Assembly: GCA_002716355.1 (NCBI GenBank)
Contig: PBAU01000002.1
Span: 107,121-171,120, forward strand
Direction: 5' to 3'
Source of the DNA: a bacterium
GTDB lineage: Bacteria > UBP7 > UBA6624
Length of the DNA stretch: 64,000 nt
Shown here: piece by piece, positions 18,139 to 27,052 of the stretch
Layout of the letters: every line of letters begins with the position of its first letter
Position numbering within the stretch: position 1 is the first letter of the stretch
Position numbers and translations under genes: made by a program
The notes under the pieces: generated by a model
What the model was told of the DNA's origin: nothing
Database searches by the model: none
Seen by the model: only the letters and a program-made list of their open reading frames with translations

Positions 18139-18882
18139 ATGTCGGACAATAAAGACCATGCATCTGTAAAACAATACATACAGGTTGCAATTATTTTAGC
18201 TTTGATAACTTGGCTTGAAGTAGTGATGCCGAACTGGCCTGTTCAATGGGTATTTACATTTGGTTTGTTGATTTTGGCAATTTTTAAATTTGTTTATGTA
18301 ATACAGATTTTCATGCATCTCAAATATGACAATAAGTTTTTCACAATATTATTGTTTTTTGGATTATTTTTAGCTGTAGGCACGATTTCAGCATTAATGA
18401 AAATTTATGATAGGGATTTCACTCTTCCATCGTTTATGGCACAATCAATGGGTCATGAGGAAACTAGCACGGATCATTCAGGAGAATCTGATCAAGCCAG
18501 TGTGGTTGAGGATTGTGCAGAAAGGGTGCCCTTTGATATAGAGATCATCGCTTCCGATCCAATGAATTTTGATATAGACGAGATAGTCGTTCCTTCTTGT
18601 TCAACAATAACCCTGACACTTGTAAATGATTCAAATATGGAGCATAATTTCGTTCTCATTTCTGAAGGGAAAGGAAATGAAATTGCTATGGCTGCAGTTG
18701 ATGCAGGCCCCTTGAATAACTATGTTCCAGAATCAGAAGATGTTCTTTTTGGAGGGGCTCTTGTTAAACCTCAAATTACAGAATCTTTTACATTTGATTC
18801 TCCTCCAATTGGTGAGTATGAATTTTTATGCACTTTTCCTGGTCATTATGTATTCATGAAAGGTTCTTTTACCGTTGAGTGA
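18139..18882 (+). CDS. coxD: Cytochrome c oxidase subunit IV fused to a cupredoxin domain
   Basis: A 247-residue protein with two parts. Residues 1-95 are a prokaryotic oxidase subunit IV with three membrane helices (I-L-A-L-I-T-W-L-E-V; F-K-F-V-Y-V-I-Q-I-F-M-H-L-K-Y). After a polar, acidic linker (about 100-125), residues 128-247 are a cupredoxin with all four type 1 copper ligands: His169 (M-E-H-N-F-V), Cys231, His236 and Met240 (L-C-T-F-P-G-H-Y-V-F-M). Typical CoxD proteins are only about 100 residues, so the cupredoxin is an addition. By topology it would sit on the periplasmic face near CuA and cytochrome c of CoxB, so I infer a built-in electron donor or a copper-holding module. Confidence 0.85.
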   Translation: MSDNKDHASVKQYIQVAIILALITWLEVVMPNWPVQWVFTFGLLILAIFKFVYVIQIFMHLKYDNKFFTILLFFGLFLAVGTISALMKIYDRDFTLPSFMAQSMGHEETSTDHSGESDQASVVEDCAERVPFDIEIIASDPMNFDIDEIVVPSCSTITLTLVNDSNMEHNFVLISEGKGNEIAMAAVDAGPLNNYVPESEDVLFGGALVKPQITESFTFDSPPIGEYEFLCTFPGHYVFMKGSFTVE

Positions 18883-18896
18883 TTGGTGGAGTGTTT

Positions 18897-19304
18897 ATGA
18901 GTAAAAAAGAACCAAAAGTAATTGGTATTGGTGGTATTTTATTCAAATCAAAAAATCCTGATAAAACTAAAAAATGGTATCAAGAAAATTTAGGATTACC
19001 AACAGATCAATGGGGAACAATGTTTAAATCAAGAGATATTGATAACCCTGATCAAGTAAATTATCTTCAATGGAGTCCCTTTGATAAAAAAACTGATTAT
19101 TTTGATCCTTCTAAAAAAGAATTTATGATTAATTATAGGGTTCAAAATATTGAAGAATTTGTGAAAGTTTTAAAAGACAAAGAAATAACTGTTTTAGATG
19201 AAATTACTGAATATGATGGAATAGGTAAATTTGTTCATATTCTTGACCCTGAAGGTAATAAAATTGAACTTTGGGAACCACCAAAGTCCAACACAGTTGA
19301 GTAA
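18897..19304 (+). CDS. VOC (glyoxalase/bleomycin resistance) family protein
   Basis: A 135-residue single-domain VOC protein. ATG 18897 is chosen because GGTGGAG lies at 18885-18891; an upstream in-frame start overlaps coxD. Features are the first beta-alpha unit V-I-G-I-G-G-I-L-F-K, W-Y-Q-E-N-L-G-L-P and the closing D-P-E-G-N-K-I-E-L-W-E-P-P. Family members bind a divalent metal and act on varied small molecules; the function here cannot be assigned. It sits between coxD and ctaG, where an oxidase operon would not usually carry it, and reads as more A-rich (many Lys/Asn/Ile codons ending in A or T) than neighbouring genes, so it may be a later insertion. Confidence 0.82.
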   Translation: MSKKEPKVIGIGGILFKSKNPDKTKKWYQENLGLPTDQWGTMFKSRDIDNPDQVNYLQWSPFDKKTDYFDPSKKEFMINYRVQNIEEFVKVLKDKEITVLDEITEYDGIGKFVHILDPEGNKIELWEPPKSNTVE

Positions 19305-19309
19305 AGCTA

Positions 19310-20122
19310 TTGTTGTTAGGTTTATTTCTTCATCCTAGTTCCGAGCACTCAGCTCTTGATGGTCCTTACATATGGAATCATTCCGTGCCGGTAATATCCC
19401 TTTTACTAGGAATGCTATTTGCTTACTTGTTGGTAGTTGGGCCAAGAAGAAAAGACTGGGTTGAAAACAAATCCTTTCCATCGAAAAATTTTACTTATTG
19501 GCTATTGGGCCTTGTGTCTTTATATTTGGCTATTGCTTCGCCAATAGATCACATTGGTGAAAAGTATTTATTTTGGGTGCATATGGTTCAGCATATCATT
19601 TTGATATTCATATCGCCTATCTTTTTTCTCCTAGCCATTCCACAATGGATGGCAGAAAGACTATTTGCAAAGAACTCAAAATTAGAGAAAATTACTCATC
19701 CTTTTTTTGCTGCTTTAATATTTAATACCATTTTTATTTTTTGGCACATTCCTTATTTTTATGAGTTAGCACTAGTCAATAAAATGGTGCACGATCTTGA
19801 GCATTTAACCTTTGTTATTGGGGCTTTGATTATGTGGTGGCCCATTATTAGGCCAGTCAAAAGTTGGCAAAAGCAACCTGGTTCAAGCTTGCTTCTTTAT
19901 CTTTTTGTAATTGTGACATTTCAGATTCCTCTTTTTGTGCTTTTGACTTTTTCTCCTGATTTATGGTATCCATTTTATGGAGAGGCTTCAAGACTTGAAG
20001 GATGGTTGGATATTTCTGCAATTGAAGATCAGGCCTTAGGCGGATTGATAATGAAGACCATTGCCGGTTTTGCATATTTTGTTGCTTTTGTGTATGTTTG
20101 GTTGAAATGGGCTAAGGATTAA
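19310..20122 (+). CDS. ctaG: Cytochrome c oxidase assembly protein, caa3-type CtaG
   Basis: A 270-residue polytopic membrane protein of the caa3_CtaG family (different from the Cox11-type CtaG), needed for assembly of caa3 oxidase. It shows the family's W-V-H-M-V-Q-H-I-I-L-I-F-I-S-P, I-F-W-H-I-P-Y-F-Y-E-L-A and H-D-L-E-H-L-T-F histidine-rich helices. The start is TTG 19310, five bases after the VOC stop, with no strong ribosome site. The 3' end overlaps the convergent prolyl oligopeptidase gene by 11 bases, closing the oxidase block. Confidence 0.88.
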   Translation: MLLGLFLHPSSEHSALDGPYIWNHSVPVISLLLGMLFAYLLVVGPRRKDWVENKSFPSKNFTYWLLGLVSLYLAIASPIDHIGEKYLFWVHMVQHIILIFISPIFFLLAIPQWMAERLFAKNSKLEKITHPFFAALIFNTIFIFWHIPYFYELALVNKMVHDLEHLTFVIGALIMWWPIIRPVKSWQKQPGSSLLLYLFVIVTFQIPLFVLLTFSPDLWYPFYGEASRLEGWLDISAIEDQALGGLIMKTIAGFAYFVAFVYVWLKWAKD

Positions 20123-23100
20123 ATTCAATCCCCAGTTCATCAAAAACAAAAGCCCATGTATCTGCCAGCTCTTCAACTACCTTATGTAAAGGTTTGCCAG
20201 CTCCATGACCGGCATTTTTTTCAACCCGTAAGAGAGTTAATGATTGCGGATGCAGTTCTTGAACAAGTGCAGCGAATTTTCGTGCATGCAATGGATCCAC
20301 TCTTGTATCATGGTCAGCAGTTTTTAAAAGGAGATTAGGCCATTCTTCAGCTGATGGGACGTTATGGTAAGGGCTGTATGCATGCAGCCATTCAAAATCC
20401 TCTTTTTTGTCAGGGTCTCCGTATTCAGCTCTCCATAAACTTGCAATTAGGAATTTAGGGAATCGAATCATATCCAGCAATGGAACAGAGCACACTACAG
20501 CTTTAAAAAGTTCAGGTCTTTGGGTCATTGTTGCGCCAACCAGTAAGCCGCCATTGCTACCGCCAGAAATTACTATCTTGTTTGAATTTGTATATTTATT
20601 TTCTATTAGCCATTCAGCAGCTGCAATAAAGTCATCAAAAGTATTTTGTTTATTTCCCAACATGCCATCGTTATGCCACGAAGAACCATATTCACTGCCA
20701 CCTCTTAAATTTGGAAGAGCAAAAATTCCACCACTTTCCAAAAACGGGATTATGCTTGATCGAAATCCAGGAGTTTGCGAGATTGCAAATCCACCATAAC
20801 CGTATAGGTATGTTGGATTTTTTCCATCGAGAATAACATTTTTTTTATGGACGACAAACATTGTTACAATCGTCCCATCTTTTGATTCATATTCGACCTG
20901 CTTAACGGTTATGTCATCAGTTTTAGCATTAGATTTATTTTGTTCCCAGATTATTGTTTTGTCTGTTTTGTCATCCCACCTATAGATTGTTGTTGGGGAG
21001 TTGAAAGAAGTGTACGAGTAATAGTAAGGACCCTGCTCTTTTCTTGCGCTAAATGTTCCAATGCTCCCAATGCCAGGAAGCGGAATATCAGATATTTTGT
21101 TTGTTTCAGGATCCAATAACTTCATTACATGGTGTGCTTTTTTCATGTATCTCAACACTATTTTTCCACCTGCCCACCAAGCTTCAAACATGTTTTCACC
21201 TGGTTTTAAAACCAAAGTCCAGCTATTTTTTTGAAGTTTTGCGCTATCAAGCTGAATTTTCCAAAGCATGCCATTTGGACTATTTTCACTTGTTTCACTC
21301 ACGTAAAAAGCATCATTTCTGAAAAGCATTTGACCATAGTAGGTTTTGTGGTCCATTTCTGTAATCGGGATTATCTCATTCGAATCTTTTAAATTTTTGA
21401 TGAAAATTTGACTTGTATCCCAACCATTCCATGCATTTATGATTAGCCATTCGCCATTATCGCTTACCAAAGGTACTGGCCACTCCTCCTTTATCCTGCC
21501 TTCTCCGAAAATGTATTTATCATCTTGCCAGTTATCACCCATTTTGTGAAAATATATTTTTCGATAGTAATCTTCATCTCCTGCAGGTACAGTTCCTGGA
21601 ACAGGCCATCTGCCATAAAAAAATCCTGAATTGTCAGGTAGCCATGCTGGCGAACCCCAACGTGCATATGGAATTTCATCCTTGTATTTATATCCATCTT
21701 TAACTCTTTTGATATGTATGGTTGATTTCTCATCTCCATTTTCGCTAATACCATAAGCTATATGGCTTCCATCAGGAGAAATACTATACCAATCAAGACT
21801 CGTGGTGCCTTTTTCATTCCATGAATTTGGATTAAGAAGAATCGATCCAGATCCATCATTCGGATTCAGTCTTTCTTGAATTGGGTGTTTGCTTGAAGCC
21901 GGATAATCCTTCCAAAAAAGTACAGAGTGATTTTGGCCAGCTTTTCTTTCTGACCAAAACATTCTTTTGCCAAAAAATGTAGGAGCGCCAGTGCTATCGT
22001 TGTTTGTCAGTTTTTCAAAACTGGTTTTTAACTTTTCATGGTTTTTTAAATTATGCAAATAGGTTCTTGTTATTACATCTTGGCTGTCAGACCATTTAAG
22101 AACCTCATCAGACTCTCCATCCTCTAACCACCTGTAGTTGTCTGTAATCTCAATTCCATGCACGTTTTCAACAACAGGTATTTTTTTTGTCGGCAATATG
22201 AATGAAGCAGCAATAAGGCGTTCATCATCTTTCCAATCTTCTTCAATGGATAGGGAGGATGCATGACCTTCCATAGTAAGTGTTTCAACAATTGCTTCTG
22301 CAACATCCGCACCCCTTGCTCTAACTGATCTGCTTTGTTCCATGTGTATAAATTTTCCTGTTGTTTTTTGTGCAGATGTTAAACATGGTTCAGATACTCC
22401 ATTTACATCTCTGCCTTGAACATTAGTGCTCCCACATAAGTGAAGCTTCCTGGTTGCCCCCTCATAGTCATTGCATGTTGTTACATTTTCATTTTCAAAT
22501 CTTTTCGATAAATTGTCAGCTAGCCTAGCAACAAAGCTTTCTTTTGAGGTTTGTAATGATGTGCCATCAGAAAGACTGATCCCGCCTGCAGCCATTCCAT
22601 GAATACTTATAGTTATTGATTCGGGAAAGGTTTCAGTTGTTTTTTTGTGCATTGTGTGAAAAAGTGTCCTATCGTTATGAGCAGGATCGGATATTCCATA
22701 TGCTTTTCTTTCAGGCCTTGAGCATGCCGTTGTTGTTCCTGAACAACCAGAAGGTTTTTGATTTGTGCACCTGTGCGTCCCGCTAATGATTAAAACTTTT
22801 GCATTTGAATTTTTAAATATTTCCAAACCCTGCTTTAAGGTTCCATCAAATATTGGATGTGGTGTCTCCAAGATTAAATCTAATCCTTTTTTTCTCAAAA
22901 GCATCCATGGCCAACCTTTTTTTGAGGGACTCCATTGATAAACCTGATTTTTTTTATCGACACACAATCTGTAACCAGCCTGTTTTGCTTTTTCTGACGC
23001 TAGACCTGGTTGATTTTCAACAAGATGATCAAACGACATTTTCCATAAATTTTTGAGTTGCTTGCTTTCTTCTTGATATATCCCCTCATTAGGCTTCAGT

Positions 23101-23177
23101 ATGCTGTCAGAATTAATATTTTTCCAATCTGAATCTAAACATTCTGGAATCACAAAATTAAATAAAAAAATCCACAT
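20112..23177 (-). CDS. Prolyl oligopeptidase (S9A) with N-terminal hydrolase-like domain
   Basis: A 1021-residue protein; ATG 23177 follows AAGGAG at a good distance, so an upstream ATG is not used. Residues about 335-1021 are a complete prolyl oligopeptidase: W-L-E-D-G-E-S start, beta-propeller, and catalytic Ser874 (G-G-S-N-G-G), Asp957 (D-H-D-T-R-V-D-P) and His991 (N-A-G-H-G-A-G). It would cleave short peptides after proline. Residues about 90-300 are extra: L-E-T-P-H-P, S-G-T-H-R-C, D-P-A-H-N..L-F-H-T-M-H, S-I-H-G-M-A and H-M-E-Q-S-R-S-V-R. This His/Glu pattern resembles zinc amidohydrolases of the N-formylglutamate amidohydrolase type, but that is inference. The N-terminus (W-I-F-L-F-N-F-V-I-P) is weakly signal-like. 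Confidence 0.88.
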   Translation of the reverse strand: MWIFLFNFVIPECLDSDWKNINSDSILKPNEGIYQEESKQLKNLWKMSFDHLVENQPGLASEKAKQAGYRLCVDKKNQVYQWSPSKKGWPWMLLRKKGLDLILETPHPIFDGTLKQGLEIFKNSNAKVLIISGTHRCTNQKPSGCSGTTTACSRPERKAYGISDPAHNDRTLFHTMHKKTTETFPESITISIHGMAAGGISLSDGTSLQTSKESFVARLADNLSKRFENENVTTCNDYEGATRKLHLCGSTNVQGRDVNGVSEPCLTSAQKTTGKFIHMEQSRSVRARGADVAEAIVETLTMEGHASSLSIEEDWKDDERLIAASFILPTKKIPVVENVHGIEITDNYRWLEDGESDEVLKWSDSQDVITRTYLHNLKNHEKLKTSFEKLTNNDSTGAPTFFGKRMFWSERKAGQNHSVLFWKDYPASSKHPIQERLNPNDGSGSILLNPNSWNEKGTTSLDWYSISPDGSHIAYGISENGDEKSTIHIKRVKDGYKYKDEIPYARWGSPAWLPDNSGFFYGRWPVPGTVPAGDEDYYRKIYFHKMGDNWQDDKYIFGEGRIKEEWPVPLVSDNGEWLIINAWNGWDTSQIFIKNLKDSNEIIPITEMDHKTYYGQMLFRNDAFYVSETSENSPNGMLWKIQLDSAKLQKNSWTLVLKPGENMFEAWWAGGKIVLRYMKKAHHVMKLLDPETNKISDIPLPGIGSIGTFSARKEQGPYYYSYTSFNSPTTIYRWDDKTDKTIIWEQNKSNAKTDDITVKQVEYESKDGTIVTMFVVHKKNVILDGKNPTYLYGYGGFAISQTPGFRSSIIPFLESGGIFALPNLRGGSEYGSSWHNDGMLGNKQNTFDDFIAAAEWLIENKYTNSNKIVISGGSNGGLLVGATMTQRPELFKAVVCSVPLLDMIRFPKFLIASLWRAEYGDPDKKEDFEWLHAYSPYHNVPSAEEWPNLLLKTADHDTRVDPLHARKFAALVQELHPQSLTLLRVEKNAGHGAGKPLHKVVEELADTWAFVFDELGIEFNP

Positions 23178-23239
23178 TGTTTTTCTCCTTCTTTTGAATA
23201 ATTTGATTATAAGCAACCCTTTGTAATAGACTTTCTATT

Positions 23240-24112
23240 ATGAAAACCATGCTGGCGTTTGATATTGGCGGAACTAAAATATCGTGCGCTTTGGTAACTA
23301 ACGGAAAAATCCTTTGCAAGCAGGAACAGAAAACAGTCAAATCAGACACGGCTGAAGATTTTGTACAGCAAGTTTTTACAATGGGACAGCCTTGGATTGA
23401 TAAAGCAGATAAAGTCGCTATAGCGACTCTAGGGCTTATTGATCAGGGTTGCTGGAGTGCTCCAACATTAGATTTAAAAGATGGTGAAAATTTTCCTCTA
23501 GCAAAAAAATTAACAAAATTATTTCATAAAGATGTAATTGTTGTTAATGATGCGCAAGCAGCAGCCTGGGGGGAGTATCGGTTTGGAGCCGGAAGAAAAA
23601 AAGATATGCTCTTTATAACTGTTTCTACAGGTGTTGGCGGAGGTCTTGTTTCGCATGGCAAATTGATAACAGGTAAGACAGGACTAGCAGGACATATAGG
23701 ACATATACAGATTGATCCTGATGGTCTGAAGTGCACCTGCGGTAGGAAAGGGTGCCTTCAAGCCTATGTTTCTGGTGAGGGTATTGCCTTTGCTGCACAG
23801 CCTTATTACCCAAAAGCAACTGCAAAAGATGTCTTTGAACAAGCTGCTAATGGTGAAGGGTGGGCTAAGGACATTTTGTACACCTCTGCCTCATTGTTAA
23901 CAACAGCTATTTCCAATGCTAAAAGCATGCTTGACATTGAGATTGCCATTATTGGTGGAAGTGTTGGTTTGGCTGAAGGTTATATAGGGATGTTGCAAAA
24001 AGAAATGCTTAAAGAAGATGATTTATATAGTGTTGAAATAACCAAAGCCATTCTAGGGAAAGATGCTGGCTTGATTGGTGCTGCTTCACTTCCTTCGGGT
24101 TATCAAAACTGA
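23240..24112 (+). CDS. ROK-family sugar kinase (NanK-like)
   Basis: A 290-residue cytosolic kinase of the ROK family, which phosphorylates hexoses such as glucose, fructose or N-acetylmannosamine. It shows the ATP phosphate loop D-I-G-G-T-K (residues 8-13), catalytic region V-V-N-D-A-Q-A-A-A-W-G-E, V-S-T-G-V-G-G-G, and the zinc motif G-H-I-Q..C-T-C-G-R-K-G-C. After the zinc motif the usual Glu of G-C-x-E is Gln (G-C-L-Q-A-Y-V-S-G). Layout resembles N-acetylmannosamine kinases, but the substrate is not decided. It diverges from the oligopeptidase with 62 bases between starts and overlaps the convergent SDR gene by 10 bases. Confidence 0.85.
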   Translation: MKTMLAFDIGGTKISCALVTNGKILCKQEQKTVKSDTAEDFVQQVFTMGQPWIDKADKVAIATLGLIDQGCWSAPTLDLKDGENFPLAKKLTKLFHKDVIVVNDAQAAAWGEYRFGAGRKKDMLFITVSTGVGGGLVSHGKLITGKTGLAGHIGHIQIDPDGLKCTCGRKGCLQAYVSGEGIAFAAQPYYPKATAKDVFEQAANGEGWAKDILYTSASLLTTAISNAKSMLDIEIAIIGGSVGLAEGYIGMLQKEMLKEDDLYSVEITKAILGKDAGLIGAASLPSGYQN

Positions 24113-24912
24113 TCATCCATAAATGAATCTGGTAATAATCTTGCAACAATTGTTTTTAGTTTATGCATAGGGCCAACGATATATCTTGTTTTGGGTTTAG
24201 ATGATTCCAAGGAATCAATAACTGCATCTACAACATATTTGGCGTCAAGAGCTTTTTTTTCTGCTTCCGAAGCACCGTTTAAAAGTGAATTGATTTCATC
24301 TTGGTAAAGTTGAAGTTTTTCCTTAGGGAGTTTTTTCATTTGGGAATCTCCTCTACTGAGAGTTTTGTTCCAAATGGGCGTTTTCATTGATCCAGGTTCG
24401 ATAATTGAAACTTTTATATCCCATTTTTTTAATTCTCTTCTGAACCCATCGCCTATAGCTTCTAGTGCATGTTTGCTAGCTGCATACATGCCCAATAATG
24501 GAAAAACAATCATCCCACTTACAGAGCTTATAAACACAATTCTTCCTTGTGCTTTTCGGATTGCTGGCAAAAAATCTTGTGTTACTGAAATTTGGGATAT
24601 GACATTTACATCCAATTGTTTTCTTGCATCCTCGATAGGCATTAACTCAAGCGGTCCAGGGCAGACTATCCCAGCATTATTAACAAGAGCATCTAAAGAA
24701 TTTCCGATTTTTAAAACAGCTTTTTCAATATGTTCTTTTTTAGTTATGTCAAGGATGATGGGTTGTAGGTTTTTAGACCCTCCAGCTTGCAGGTTTTTTT
24801 TATCTTTTTGAGTCCTGACACCGGCAAACACTTGCCAACCTTGTTGGTCTAAAGAAAGGGCAATTGCTTTTCCAATACCTGTAGATGCACCAGTAATTAG
24901 TATTTTTTTCAC
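24103..24912 (-). CDS. Short-chain dehydrogenase/reductase (classical SDR)
   Basis: A 269-residue NAD(P)-dependent oxidoreductase. It has the cofactor motif T-G-A-S-T-G-I-G-K-A (residues 7-16), the N-N-A-G-I motif near 88, the catalytic Ser in I-S-S-V-S-G, and Tyr-x3-Lys in Y-A-A-S-K-H-A. Overall resemblance is to the retinol dehydrogenase/17-beta-hydroxysteroid dehydrogenase-like subgroup, but the substrate cannot be told. It is a single-gene unit with a 63-base spacer to the divergent membrane protein gene. Confidence 0.9.
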   Translation of the reverse strand: MKKILITGASTGIGKAIALSLDQQGWQVFAGVRTQKDKKNLQAGGSKNLQPIILDITKKEHIEKAVLKIGNSLDALVNNAGIVCPGPLELMPIEDARKQLDVNVISQISVTQDFLPAIRKAQGRIVFISSVSGMIVFPLLGMYAASKHALEAIGDGFRRELKKWDIKVSIIEPGSMKTPIWNKTLSRGDSQMKKLPKEKLQLYQDEINSLLNGASEAEKKALDAKYVVDAVIDSLESSKPKTRYIVGPMHKLKTIVARLLPDSFMDDQF

Positions 24913-24981
24913 TTCCTTTACTCTAAATCATTAAAAATATAAATAAAAAAAATGTAAACTAAAGACTAATTAACTTTGATT

Positions 24982-26199
24982 ATGTTTTTATTTAACATTT
25001 TGCCCATTTTTTCTGATGATGCATATTTAACTGCATACTTTGCTGATTCTTTTGTTGGGGGATCGGGTTTTCCAAATTCAGACACTGTGACTTTATTGGG
25101 TATTACAGACCCTTTGTATCTTTATTTTGTTAGTTTTTTAGTTTATGTTGGCTTGACACCATTAACTGCTATTCATTTGGTTAATTCATTATCTATATTC
25201 TTGATTTTTGCAATAATCAAAAAAGAAAAAGGCACTTCAATTTTTTTCATTGTTTTAGCATTTATTTCACTGTGGTATCAATTGCTTGTAGGTAACGGTA
25301 ATGGATTGTTCATGCTTTTCTTTTTGCTTTATTTGATTGATTACAAAAAACTAGAACCTATTTGGTTATCCCTGGCCACTTCGGTCAGGTTTGATTTTGG
25401 CCTCTATCTTGCATATGTGTTTATAGGCAAGCTCAAAGAAAAAGATTTTCAGTGGTGCCTCAAGGCATTTTTTTCTTTTGTCCCTGTCTTGATGTTAAAT
25501 TTATTTTTTTGGAAAACACCAATTCCAAACACATTGCTTTCTAAAAGATTGATGTACGACAGGTTATTTATGCTGGATTTCGAAGTTCCAGACCATCTTC
25601 AATGGTTAATTTTGTCAATTTGCTTTGCTTTACTCTTCAAGAAGATTAACAAAAAAGTGATTTTAGCTGCGCTAGCTTTTAGTCTTTCCTGGGCCTTTGC
25701 GGGAGTTTCACCTGGAAATGCCTTTTCAATGCTGGGCTTTATGCTTCTATTGGCTTTTGTTTTTTCAAGCCATCAAGACTTTATTGCCTTGCTTAAAAAG
25801 CAAATGTTCAAGATATGCTTAATTGCTTGTGCATTAACACTGCCTCAAACTATAAGAATTTATCAAAAATGGGAAGATCACCATTATGTGACTTCCGAGA
25901 TTAGCAAGTTGATGCCAGAACAAGGCTGCACACTTGTGTATTGGTATTTTGGTTATCTAAGACACCATTCAGATGCGTGCCTGGTTGACGGTTCCGGTTT
26001 CTTTGACAAGAATAGCTTTGAACTTTTAAGTGAAACAAAATCAAATGAGATATTTTTAAGGCTTTCGGAAAAACCCTCTTCCGTAATTCATTTTCACCAA
26101 CCAGATGTCGAACCGCTGAGGTATCTGCCGGAATACCCATTTTCAAGAATAATCAAGGGCAAATATATTCAAGCTATCATATATACAAAAGATTTTTAG
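24982..26199 (+). CDS. Polytopic membrane protein, probable GT-C-type glycosyltransferase
   Basis: About 405 residues with ten or so membrane helices and a soluble C-terminal 90 residues. The N-terminal loop has D-D-A-Y-L-T-A-Y-F-A-D-S followed by a T-D-P-L-Y segment, matching the acidic D-D motif and S/T-P-L pattern at the start of GT-C glycosyltransferases such as the PMT/ArnT-like group. Those use polyprenyl-phosphate sugars at the membrane's outer face. The remaining sequence is too diverged for a firm family, so this is moderate. ATG 24982 is chosen; TTG 24976 is possible. Confidence 0.6.
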   Translation: MFLFNILPIFSDDAYLTAYFADSFVGGSGFPNSDTVTLLGITDPLYLYFVSFLVYVGLTPLTAIHLVNSLSIFLIFAIIKKEKGTSIFFIVLAFISLWYQLLVGNGNGLFMLFFLLYLIDYKKLEPIWLSLATSVRFDFGLYLAYVFIGKLKEKDFQWCLKAFFSFVPVLMLNLFFWKTPIPNTLLSKRLMYDRLFMLDFEVPDHLQWLILSICFALLFKKINKKVILAALAFSLSWAFAGVSPGNAFSMLGFMLLLAFVFSSHQDFIALLKKQMFKICLIACALTLPQTIRIYQKWEDHHYVTSEISKLMPEQGCTLVYWYFGYLRHHSDACLVDGSGFFDKNSFELLSETKSNEIFLRLSEKPSSVIHFHQPDVEPLRYLPEYPFSRIIKGKYIQAIIYTKDF

Positions 26200-26222
26200 A
26201 TAGTAGGATAATAGAAGCCTTT

Positions 26223-26293
26223 TGGCCGGTCGTATAAGGGCAGTACAACGGACTTTGGATCCGTGAGTGGAGGTTCGAATCCTTCCCGGCCAG
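26223..26293 (+). tRNA. tRNA-Gln (anticodon UUG)
   Basis: A 71-base tRNA with acceptor stem TGGCCGG/CCGGCCA, discriminator G, T-loop TTCGAAT, and anticodon stem ACGGA/TCCGT around loop CTTTGGA, giving anticodon TTG. The weak U1-A72 pair and G73 are typical tRNA-Gln identity elements. CCA is not encoded. It lies in a short gap between the GT-C-like gene and the TauE/SafE gene. Confidence 0.95.
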
Positions 26294-26303
26294 TTTTTAT
26301 GTT

Positions 26304-27050
26304 ATGGATTTTGTTCTCGCGATCCTCGTTCTTTTTTTAATTGCTTTTCTTTTTGCTGCCACTGGTCATGGAGGGGGGAGCGGGTATTTGGCACTTTTTT
26401 TGATTTGGGGAGTTCTTCCCATGGAAGCCAAGCTCTATGCTTTGGTTTTAAATGTTCTTGTTTCGTATTTGGCATTTTCGAATTTCAGGAAAGCCGGGTT
26501 GTTTGATTCCTCATTGGCATTTCCATTGCTTATCGGCTCCCTGCCTGCCTTTTGTATTTTCGTAAAAACTGCACCCGGTGAGGATTTTTACAATCAAGTT
26601 GTAGGTTTGTTGCTTTTGTTTTCTGCATTAAGGCTTTTTGTCCCCCATAATAAAAAAAAATACAAACTGAAAAAAAAACCAAAAACATGGATGCTCGTTT
26701 TGCTGGGTTTTTGCATTGGTGGCCTGGCTGGTTTTATCGGTATAGGAGGGGGAATTTTCCTTTCGCCCCTCTTGATTTTTTTCGGATGGGCAGATCCAAA
26801 AAAAACAGCGGCCATAAGTTCAATTTTTGTTTTGGTAAACTCAGCATTAGGGGTTTCTTTACTGCTTCCAGAGCTTGGATGGCTTTGGCAGATCTTTGCT
26901 TTGATCTTGAACGGGTCCTTTTTGCTTGTGGCTGTTGGTTTTGGAGGGTGGCTTGGATCTCTCCATGGTAGCAAAACGTTCAACAAGGTTATTATGAACA
27001 GAGCTTTAGGCGCTATCTTGCTAATAGCATCAGTATTGCTTGTTTATTGA
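26304..27050 (+). CDS. TauE/SafE family anion permease
   Basis: A 248-residue membrane protein with about eight helices in two repeated halves. Each half starts with the family's glycine motif: A-A-T-G-H-G-G-G-S-G-Y near residue 18 and G-F-I-G-I-G-G-G-I-F-L-S-P near 147. Members export or import sulfite, sulfoacetate or related organosulfur anions. The substrate here is not determined. The stop overlaps the start region of the P19-like gene, suggesting one transcript. Confidence 0.85.
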   Translation: MDFVLAILVLFLIAFLFAATGHGGGSGYLALFLIWGVLPMEAKLYALVLNVLVSYLAFSNFRKAGLFDSSLAFPLLIGSLPAFCIFVKTAPGEDFYNQVVGLLLLFSALRLFVPHNKKKYKLKKKPKTWMLVLLGFCIGGLAGFIGIGGGIFLSPLLIFFGWADPKKTAAISSIFVLVNSALGVSLLLPELGWLWQIFALILNGSFLLVAVGFGGWLGSLHGSKTFNKVIMNRALGAILLIASVLLVY

Positions 27051-27052
27051 TT

